10,450 nucleotides of DNA, from positions 13,865 to 24,314 of the forward strand of contig DEDQ01000048.1 of NCBI GenBank assembly GCA_002350065.1, given 5' to 3'. A program made the position numbers and the translations under genes. Source of the stretch: Ruminococcus flavefaciens (GTDB lineage Bacteria > Bacillota > Clostridia > Oscillospirales > Ruminococcaceae). Of this stretch, positions 5,495 through 10,450 are shown one piece after another. Under the pieces are notes generated by a model. The model was not told where the DNA came from, made no database searches, and saw only the letters and a list, made by a program, of their open reading frames with translations. Every line of letters begins with the position of its first letter. Position 1 is the first letter of the stretch.

Positions 5495-7221
5495 TCTATC
5501 GCACCTATTTTGCACTGCTCCTTGCATATGCCGCAGCCTACGCACTGAGTATGGTCGATAACAGCCTTGCCGTCTCTCATGGAGATAGCGGGACATCCGA
5601 GCTTCATGCACTGCTTGCAGCCAACGCACTTCTCAGCATTTACCTTGAAGGGCGGGTTGTGCTTTACGTATTTGAGCAGAGCGCACGGACGGCGCGAGAT
5701 GATAACGGAAGCCTCGTCAGCAGCGAGCTCCTCCTTGATAGCAGCCTCGGTCTCAGCAAGCTTGTAGGGGTCGGTAACGCGGACGCGCTTGATGCCGATA
5801 GCCTTGCAGAGCTCCTCGAGGTTTACAGCGGCAGCAGGGTCGCCCTTAAGGTTCTTGCCGGTGGTAGGATTCTGCTGGTGACCGGTCATGCCGGTGATAG
5901 AGTTATCGAGAATGATAACAGTTGAATTTGAATTATTGTAAGCGATGTTCACAAGTCCTGTCATGCCGCTGTGCATGAAGGTAGAATCGCCGATAACTGC
6001 AACGGTCTTGTGCTCGGATTCAGCACCGCGAGCCTTGTTAAAGCCGTGGAGTCCCGAAATGGAAGCGCCCATGCAGATAGTAGTGTCGATAGCGTTGAGC
6101 GGAGCTGCTGCGCCGAGCGTATAGCAGCCGATATCACCGGAAACTGTAACGCCGAGCTTTTTGAGGCAGTAGAACAGTCCGCGGTGAGGACATCCTGCGC
6201 ACATAACGGGAGGACGTATCGGGATATTCTCGTCGAGAGCGGCGAAGTCCTTCTTCTCGCCGAGGAGCTTCTCAGCAATGACAGACTGCGGGAGCTCGCC
6301 TATATAGCCGAATATCTCCTTGCCCTTAACGTTGTTTACGCCGATGTTGCGGCAGTGCTCCTCGATGATGCCGTCGAGCTCTTCGATAACGTAAACCTGC
6401 TCGTACTTAGCGGCGAAGTCCTGAATGAGCTTGACGGGGAGCGGATTTACCATGCCGAGCTTGAGCACGGAAGCCTTCTCGCCGAGAGCCTCCTTTACAT
6501 ACTGATAAGCCGCACCGTTAGTGATAACGCCGAATTCAGCCTTATCGGATATCTCAGCTCTGTTGAGGGGAGAAGTCTCAGCGTATTCGATGAGCTTCTT
6601 TGTGCGCTCCTCAACGAAAACGTGTCTGCCCTTGGCGTAGGCAGGCATCATAACGAATTTCTGGGGAGTTTTCTCGTAGGGCTTGAGTTCAAGCTCCTGA
6701 CGGTCTTCCATTTCAACTATGCTCTGAGAATGTGCAACGCGGGTGGACATTCTCACGATGAACGGAGCGTCATACTGCTCGGAGAGCTCGAAAGCGAGCT
6801 TGACAAATTCCTTACATTCTGTGGAATCCGAGGGCTCGAGCATGGGCACCTTCGACGCGATAGCGTGATGACGGCTGTCCTGTTCATTCTGAGACGAATG
6901 CATACCCTGGTCGTCGGCAACAGCGATGACCATGCCCGCATTCACGCCGGTATAACCTGCTGTATAGAGCGGGTCAGCGGCAACGTTGAGACCAACGTGC
7001 TTCATGCCGCAGAAGCTTCTCGCACCTGCGATAGAAGCTCCGAGAGCTGTTTCCATAGCGACCTTTTCGTTGGGAGCCCACTCAGCGTAGACCTCGTCGT
7101 ACTTAGCGACCTCCTCTGTTATCTCAGTTGAAGGTGTGCCGGGGTAGCTTGAGACCACCTTACAGCCCGCCTCGTAGAGGCCTCTTGCGAAAGCCTCGTT
7201 TCCAAGCATAAGTTTCTTCAT
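5491..7221 (-). CDS. iorA: Indolepyruvate ferredoxin oxidoreductase, alpha subunit
   Basis: A 576-residue protein, close to the family length (about 580-620). An N-terminal pyruvate:ferredoxin oxidoreductase-like domain has SSYPGTPSTEI (24-34) and WAPNEKVAMETALGAS (48-63). A TPP-binding domain has CAGCPHRG (341-348), GDIGCYTLG (362-370), the GDS...N-type metal/TPP motif from GDSTFMHSG (411-419) through NNSNS to LDNSITGMTG (438-447). Two C-terminal 4Fe-4S motifs carry Cys 532, 535, 538, 543 followed by Pro, and Cys 560, 563, 566, 570. It carries the TPP active site and the electron exit to ferredoxin; IorB is the partner. The start at 7221 matches the conserved N-terminus MKKLMLGNEA and has AAAGGAAA (7231-7238) upstream. 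It lies 25 bp after the HAD gene, probably on the same mRNA, and its stop overlaps the next gene. Confidence 0.97.
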   Translation of the reverse strand: MKKLMLGNEAFARGLYEAGCKVVSSYPGTPSTEITEEVAKYDEVYAEWAPNEKVAMETALGASIAGARSFCGMKHVGLNVAADPLYTAGYTGVNAGMVIAVADDQGMHSSQNEQDSRHHAIASKVPMLEPSDSTECKEFVKLAFELSEQYDAPFIVRMSTRVAHSQSIVEMEDRQELELKPYEKTPQKFVMMPAYAKGRHVFVEERTKKLIEYAETSPLNRAEISDKAEFGVITNGAAYQYVKEALGEKASVLKLGMVNPLPVKLIQDFAAKYEQVYVIEELDGIIEEHCRNIGVNNVKGKEIFGYIGELPQSVIAEKLLGEKKDFAALDENIPIRPPVMCAGCPHRGLFYCLKKLGVTVSGDIGCYTLGAAAPLNAIDTTICMGASISGLHGFNKARGAESEHKTVAVIGDSTFMHSGMTGLVNIAYNNSNSTVIILDNSITGMTGHQQNPTTGKNLKGDPAAAVNLEELCKAIGIKRVRVTDPYKLAETEAAIKEELAADEASVIISRRPCALLKYVKHNPPFKVNAEKCVGCKQCMKLGCPAISMRDGKAVIDHTQCVGCGICKEQCKIGAIE

Positions 7222-7246
7222 TATTATGTATTTCCTTTCATGTTGA

Positions 7247-8074
7247 TTATTTATTGTAAGCGGAGCTAAGCCATTCGGCAACTCCGTCGCTGTCGTTTTT
7301 GCCTATGACGATATCCGCCGCGGCTTTGAGTTCTTCCTTTGCGTTGCCGACTGCTATTTTCACGTCAGCCGCCCTGAACATACTCAGGTCGTTGAGATTG
7401 TCGCCGAATGCGACTACCTCATCGAAGCCGAAATGCTCGCGCAGGAAGCTTATCCCGTTGTATTTGGAAGCATTTTCAGAAAAGACCTCGAGATACCACT
7501 CGCCGTTGTAGATATCGAGATAAAACGCATGGTCGACGCCCTTGATGCCTTCTATCGCGCATTTTATGGGATAAAGCACATCATGCGGACCGGTAGTCGT
7601 AAAGTAGACCGTATCCCCGTCGGCAATGTCAGCGAGCCTTGCGCACTGAGTAAATGGCTTTTTGTAATCGTTCCTGCGGGATTCTGCGAAGCTCCGCATG
7701 ACCTTGGTCGTTATCTCGGAAAAGTAGCAGCCCAGCACCTCGTCCTCGAGCTTGTACATAAAGCAACGGACGTTATGCTCCTCGAAGGCTCTCAGCACCT
7801 GAGCGGAAGCCTCCGGCGGTATGAACTCCGTTTTGAGGTATCGCCCGTTCCTGATATCGTAGATGCTCACGCCGTTCATGAGTATGCACGGGACGCTGAT
7901 ATCGAGTCTGCGCGTTATCGGTATCGCTGAATATATCGACCTCGCAGTCGCGAATGTGAAATTCATGCCCTCGGCAATGAGGGAGTTTATCACTTCCGCA
8001 GTATGCACCGTTATCTCAGGAGCGGGACTCAGCAGAGTACCGTCAAGGTCGGAAACATAGAGCGTCTTTTTCAT
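7247..8074 (-). CDS. Cof-type HAD-superfamily phosphatase
   Basis: A 275-residue protein of the Cof/YbiV/YidA class (IIB cap), of typical length. HAD motif I is DLDGT (9-13; Asp9 is the predicted nucleophile, Asp11 the acid/base). Motif II is ATAR (42-45, Thr43). Motif III is Lys204 in NASKYNG. Motif IV is GDNLNDLSM (224-232). These enzymes dephosphorylate sugar phosphates, pyridoxal phosphate, FMN precursors or similar small molecules, and the substrate cannot be predicted from the sequence. The start at 8074 was chosen over an upstream in-frame ATG at 8104 because GGAGG (8082-8086) lies 7 nt upstream and MKKTLYVSDLDG is the normal family N-terminus. It is the first gene of the minus-strand run, directly behind a promoter. 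Its link to the downstream aryl-CoA genes is not obvious. Confidence 0.93.
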   Translation of the reverse strand: MKKTLYVSDLDGTLLSPAPEITVHTAEVINSLIAEGMNFTFATARSIYSAIPITRRLDISVPCILMNGVSIYDIRNGRYLKTEFIPPEASAQVLRAFEEHNVRCFMYKLEDEVLGCYFSEITTKVMRSFAESRRNDYKKPFTQCARLADIADGDTVYFTTTGPHDVLYPIKCAIEGIKGVDHAFYLDIYNGEWYLEVFSENASKYNGISFLREHFGFDEVVAFGDNLNDLSMFRAADVKIAVGNAKEELKAAADIVIGKNDSDGVAEWLSSAYNK

Positions 8075-8110
8075 AGATAAACCTCCGAATGGATATAAAA
8101 TCACAATCTT

Positions 8111-8139
8111 ATTATATCACATTTGAATACAAAATGAAA
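8111..8139 (-). promoter_or_regulatory. Extended -10 promoter of the HAD-iorAB run
   Basis: On the minus strand TGATATAAT (8111-8119) gives a perfect TATAAT with an extended -10 TG. At 17 bp spacing the -35 is a weak TTTCAT (8134-8139), as is usual for extended -10 promoters. Transcription would start near 8104, about 30 nt before the HAD start codon. It is the only convincing promoter I see for the eight-gene minus-strand run. Confidence 0.7.
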
Positions 8140-8159
8140 GTACATATTTAACTACAGCG

Positions 8160-8188
8160 GGATATTCGTTGTTTTTCACGAATATTCC
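8160..8188. repeat. Inverted repeat upstream of the HAD promoter
   Basis: ATATTCGT (8162-8169) pairs with ACGAATAT (8178-8185) across an 8-nt loop, extended by GG/CC with one bulged T. It lies about 20 bp upstream of the HAD -35 region in the divergent intergenic space. It is not followed by a U-run in either direction, so it looks more like a protein-binding site than a terminator. There is no direct evidence of function. Confidence 0.45.
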
Positions 8189-8315
8189 TGACATTTCATG
8201 TGTATACTGCCTAAATGAAGTACAAATATTTACACAATCCGGCATTGCAGATTCAATAAAATATTGTTGAAAAACCGGTTGAAACAGTTGAAAACAACGA
8301 ATTGCATTTACCCTA

Positions 8316-8344
8316 TTGACTTGCATTTCCAGACGTTGTATAAT
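8316..8344 (+). promoter_or_regulatory. Sigma-A promoter of the folT-folC operon
   Basis: -35 TTGACT (8316-8321; 5/6 of consensus), a 17-nt spacer and -10 TATAAT (8339-8344). The start point should fall near 8351. The transcript would begin with a perfect 6-bp hairpin, GGCAGA/TCTGCC (8352-8357 with 8363-8368), immediately before the riboswitch, which could protect the 5' end. Confidence 0.9.
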
Positions 8345-8374
8345 AAGGTCTGGCAGAGATGTTCTGCCGCATTT

Positions 8375-8470
8375 GAAGAGTAAAAGCGAGTTCGTTAAGT
8401 GCCTGCCGAACGGGGAGTTGTCGGCGGGACGAAGGCATAACGCCGCGGTTCGCGCTTTGCATCCCGCTTC
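8375..8470 (+). ncRNA. Tetrahydrofolate (THF) riboswitch aptamer
   Basis: The sequence carries the conserved THF riboswitch landmarks in order: AGAGTA (8378-8382 region), GTTAAGTGCC (8394-8403), the GGGGA loop, GACGAAG (8428-8434), GCCGCGG (8442-8448) and GCATCC (8459-8464). Pairings I can draw are P1 GAAG/CTTC (8375-8378 with 8467-8470); P2 AAAGCG/CGCTTT (8383-8388 with 8453-8458); P3 CCTGCCGA/TCGGCGGG (8402-8409 with 8421-8428); a GGC/GCC hairpin (8434-8436 with 8442-8444); and a pseudoknot GGGA/TCCC (8413-8416 with 8462-8465). This class is known upstream of folT and other folate genes in Firmicutes and shuts them off when reduced folate is abundant. Here it precedes folT-folC, matching the known biology. 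Confidence 0.93.
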
Positions 8471-8493
8471 ATAGGACAACACAAGAGGCTATA

Positions 8494-8535
8494 CCTCCTT
8501 TCCTTGTCGTATGATGTGGAAAAGGAGGATTTTTT
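8494..8535 (+). terminator. Riboswitch expression platform: terminator and RBS sequestration
   Basis: CCTCCTTTCC (8494-8503) pairs with GGAAAAGGAGG (8518-8528) over 10 bp with one bulged A and a 14-nt loop, followed by six T (8530-8535). The 3' arm contains AGGAGG (8523-8528), the folT ribosome binding site, 7 nt before its ATG. The same hairpin could therefore stop transcription and hide the ribosome binding site. An alternative stem, ACAAGAGG (8481-8488) with CCT (8497-8499) and CTTGT (8503-8507), would capture the 5' arm and act as an antiterminator. Which fold THF favours is inferred from the family (ligand turns expression off). Confidence 0.82.
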
Positions 8536-9096
8536 ATGTATACAACCCAAAGCAAAAACACACCCGTCAACAATCTGAAGCTGTTCGGAAACGTCCGCGT
8601 GCTCATCATTGCCGGACTTCTTATCGCTATGAGCAGCGTTTTCGGCAAGCTCCTCGCCTTTGACCTCACCCCGGTCATCAGAATAAGCATCGAGAACCTG
8701 CCTATCATCATGGCTGGCATCTTCTTCGGACCCTTTGTCGGCGGAGCTGTCGGACTTGGCGCAGACCTGCTCGGCTGTGCGCTCAAGGGCTATTCGGTTG
8801 CGCCGCTCATCACACTCGGATTCGTTTGTATCGGCGTGATATCAGGACTTATCTCCATGAAGTTCAAGCCCAACAAAGCCTTTAATCTCGCGCTTGCAGT
8901 ATTTATCCCCCACATCATCTGCTCGATGCTGATAAAATCCTACGGACTTCATACGCTCTACGGCACACCTATGGAGGCTCTTTTGTGGCGCATACCCACA
9001 TACCTCGTTATAGCATCATTTGAATTTGCCGTTATACTTCTTCTCACAAGAAACAAGGCATTCTCGCGCGAGCTCGACAAGATATGCAGCCGATGA
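8536..9096 (+). CDS. folT: Folate ECF transporter substrate-binding component
   Basis: A 186-residue, very hydrophobic protein with about six membrane segments, the size and layout of ECF S-components. The run from VRVLIIAGLLIAMSSVFG through RISIENLPIIMAGIFFGPFVG and GLGADLLGCALKGY matches the FolT pattern (a loop ahead of LPIIxAGxxFGP, then the GxxAD/SDLLG motif). It captures folate outside the cell; uptake energy comes from shared EcfT and EcfA subunits encoded elsewhere, since none are in this window. The start at 8536 has AGGAGG 7 nt upstream, inside the riboswitch terminator arm. The stop overlaps folC. The THF riboswitch in the leader and the downstream folC strongly support folate rather than another vitamin as substrate. 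Confidence 0.93.
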   Translation: MYTTQSKNTPVNNLKLFGNVRVLIIAGLLIAMSSVFGKLLAFDLTPVIRISIENLPIIMAGIFFGPFVGGAVGLGADLLGCALKGYSVAPLITLGFVCIGVISGLISMKFKPNKAFNLALAVFIPHIICSMLIKSYGLHTLYGTPMEALLWRIPTYLVIASFEFAVILLLTRNKAFSRELDKICSR

Positions 9097-10376
9097 ACTA
9101 CGCCGAGTGTCTCGATTACCTGAAAACAGCCGCCGGACGCGGAAGCCACCTCGGACTTGAACGCATTTCCGAGCTCTGCACGCTCCTCGGCGAGCCGCAG
9201 GACAAGGTAAAGGTAATACACATTGCCGGCACGAACGGCAAGGGCTCGTTTTCGGCTATGCTAAGCCATATTCTCAGAGCAGCCGGCTACAGGACCGGAA
9301 GCTTCTCCTCCCCCGCCCTCACAGGCGTTACGGACAGCTTCCGCATAGACTGCCGCGAGATATCGCGTGAAACCTTTGCCAAGACCATGACCGCAGTCGT
9401 TCCGGTCTGCGAATCAATGGAGGATAAGCCGACCGAGTTTGAAGTTCTCACAGCGGCGGCGTATCAGCTTTTCTGCGACGAAAAATGCGATATTGCTATC
9501 GCCGAGTGCGGAATGGGCGGAGACACCGACTCCACGAACGTCGTAAAATCGCCGGTCTTGTCGGTGATAACCAATGTCGCGCTCGACCATATGTCCTTCC
9601 TCGGCAGCACGATTCCCGAGATAGCAGCTCACAAAGCCGGAATAATCAAGTCAGGCAGACCCGTCCTCTACGGCGGCGGAGCAGAGGCTCAGAACATTAT
9701 CACGTCCGCGGCGCAGAGAATGGGAGCTCCGCTCACGGTGACCGACCACTCGCGCCTCTCCGGAGCCGAGACCGGACTTTTCGGGACTGCCTTCACGTTT
9801 GACGGCTTCGGCAGACTGAGCACTCCGCTCACGGGAAGCTATCAGCTCCGCAATGCAGCAAATGTTCTCACGGCAGTTGAGATTCTCCGCGGCGAGGGAC
9901 TGGATATTCCCGAAAGCGTCGTAAAAAGCGGTCTTGCGGAGACAAAATGGCACGGCAGGTTCGAGCTCATGCACACCGAGCCGACCGTCATATTCGACGG
10001 AGCTCACAATCCCGACGGCATTGCTCAGGCAGCCGAGAGCATAAAAAGCTGTCTCGGCGGCGGAAAATTGACAATGCTCATCGGCGTAATGGCTGACAAG
10101 GACTACGCGCTGTATCCGGAGATGCTCGGACAGTACATAGACCGCGTTTTCACCGTAAAACCGGACAATCCACGCGCTCTCGACAGTGAAAAGCTCGCGG
10201 AGATATTCGCCAACAGAGGTATCCCCGCAAAGGCATTTCCCGACCTTGCAGAAGGCGTAAAATCGGCATATGAGTATGCCGCAGCGAAGAAGCTCCCGCT
10301 GCTCGCGCTCGGCTCATTATATATGTATAAGGAATTCAGCGAATCGCTTGACAATATAAAAAAAGGACGTCACTGA
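9093..10376 (+). CDS. folC: Folylpolyglutamate/dihydrofolate synthase
   Basis: A 427-residue Mur-ligase-type enzyme that adds glutamates to folates, trapping them in the cell; some members also make dihydrofolate from dihydropteroate. Motifs, numbered from MNYAECLDYL: P-loop GTNGKGS (46-52), ECGMGGDTDSTN (138-149), TNVALDHMSFLG (160-171), HKAGIIK (180-186; the Lys that is carbamylated in the family lies here) and FDGAHNP (301-307). The start at 9093 was chosen because MNY-E-LDY is the normal family N-terminus and its ATG overlaps the folT stop as ATGA (9093-9096). An ATG at 9084 is possible, and neither has a clear ribosome binding site, so coupling to folT is likely. The usual SSPHL segment after the P-loop reads SSPALTGVTDSFRID, with His replaced by Ala. 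The last codons form part of the terminator stem. Confidence 0.95.
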   Translation: MNYAECLDYLKTAAGRGSHLGLERISELCTLLGEPQDKVKVIHIAGTNGKGSFSAMLSHILRAAGYRTGSFSSPALTGVTDSFRIDCREISRETFAKTMTAVVPVCESMEDKPTEFEVLTAAAYQLFCDEKCDIAIAECGMGGDTDSTNVVKSPVLSVITNVALDHMSFLGSTIPEIAAHKAGIIKSGRPVLYGGGAEAQNIITSAAQRMGAPLTVTDHSRLSGAETGLFGTAFTFDGFGRLSTPLTGSYQLRNAANVLTAVEILRGEGLDIPESVVKSGLAETKWHGRFELMHTEPTVIFDGAHNPDGIAQAAESIKSCLGGGKLTMLIGVMADKDYALYPEMLGQYIDRVFTVKPDNPRALDSEKLAEIFANRGIPAKAFPDLAEGVKSAYEYAAAKKLPLLALGSLYMYKEFSESLDNIKKGRH

Positions 10377-10388
10377 CGTCCTTTTTTT
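10358..10388 (+). terminator. Intrinsic terminator of folT-folC
   Basis: GGACGTC (10365-10371) pairs with GACGTCC (10375-10381) around a 3-nt loop, followed by seven T (10382-10388) and preceded by seven A (10358-10364). It can work in both directions. The folC stop codon TGA (10374-10376) straddles the loop and the 3' arm, so a terminating ribosome would sit on the hairpin. Confidence 0.9.
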
Positions 10389-10450
10389 ATGGTATGGCGT
10401 TGCCCATGCACCCCACCAGAGGCTCTGCCCTTGCAACCCAACTCACGGGC
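10389..10450. other. Gene-free right edge with a short palindrome
   Basis: The final 62 bases hold no convincing coding start. They contain an 11-nt palindrome, CAGAGGCTCTG (10417-10427), in a C-rich context, ACCCCACCAGAGGCTCTGCCCTTGC. Similar GAGGCTCTGCC stretches recur between genes in some Clostridia, but here the window ends before a full repeat unit can be seen. Confidence 0.35.

Noticed and set aside
5495..5629. Longer N-terminus for the acidic protein starting at 5629
   Set aside because: The extra 45 residues are read out of frame through the ferredoxin-like end of iorA and are Arg/Cys-rich, unlike the rest.
5971..7131. A 386-codon open frame on the plus strand opposite iorA
   Set aside because: It is exactly antisense to iorA, has no ribosome binding site or recognisable domain, and its length is explained by codon usage of iorA.
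7222..7281. Longer N-terminus for iorA starting at 7281
   Set aside because: It would overlap the end of the HAD gene and add residues unlike the family; 7221 has a ribosome binding site and the conserved start.
8117..8482. Minus-strand 121-codon frame across the folT leader
   Set aside because: It lies over the promoter and THF riboswitch, which explain the conservation and structure there.
1..10450. Mobile elements, CRISPR arrays, tRNA or rRNA genes
   Set aside because: I found no transposase, regularly spaced repeats, tRNA-like cloverleaf or rRNA signature on either strand.

Overview
The window looks like chromosomal DNA of an anaerobic, low-to-mid GC Firmicute, most likely Ruminococcus or a close Oscillospiraceae/Clostridia relative. 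The reasons are strong AGGAG-type ribosome binding sites, consensus sigma-A promoters, a THF riboswitch, a ferredoxin-dependent 2-oxoacid oxidoreductase, a Cse60-like small protein and a GLUG-like surface lipoprotein. The genus is inferred from gene content and style; no marker gene is present.

Left edge (1-712): a small gene on the minus strand for a two-CxxC zinc-ribbon protein. It has its own perfect-consensus promoter (586-614) and a strong intrinsic terminator (16-55).

Centre (713-8074): eight genes, all on the minus strand. In transcription order they are a Cof-type HAD phosphatase, iorA, an unrecognised small acidic protein, iorB, a GLUG-like lipoprotein, phenylacetate-CoA ligase (paaK), a 71-residue Cse60-like protein and a tandem ACT-domain protein. 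IorA and IorB form the arylpyruvate:ferredoxin oxidoreductase that interconverts arylpyruvates and arylacetyl-CoA. PaaK makes phenylacetyl-CoA from phenylacetate. The ACT protein probably senses an amino acid or related ligand. Together they form an aromatic amino acid/arylacetate module. It could run oxidatively (amino acid fermentation) or reductively (making aromatic amino acids from scavenged arylacetates, a known route in rumen anaerobes). Between the recognised enzyme genes sit genes of unknown function, and the acidic protein is translationally coupled to iorA.

Intergenic 8075-8535: a divergent regulatory region. It holds the HAD promoter on the minus strand, an inverted pair of 12-nt motifs, a perfect promoter on the plus strand, and a complete tetrahydrofolate riboswitch followed by a terminator hairpin that also contains the folT ribosome binding site.

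Right part (8536-10388): folT (ECF transporter S-component for folate) and folC (folylpolyglutamate/dihydrofolate synthase), overlapping by ATGA. They end in an intrinsic terminator whose loop contains the folC stop codon. This is a folate uptake-and-trapping operon controlled by THF. The last 60 bases hold no gene, but contain a short palindromic stretch that may begin a dispersed repeat.
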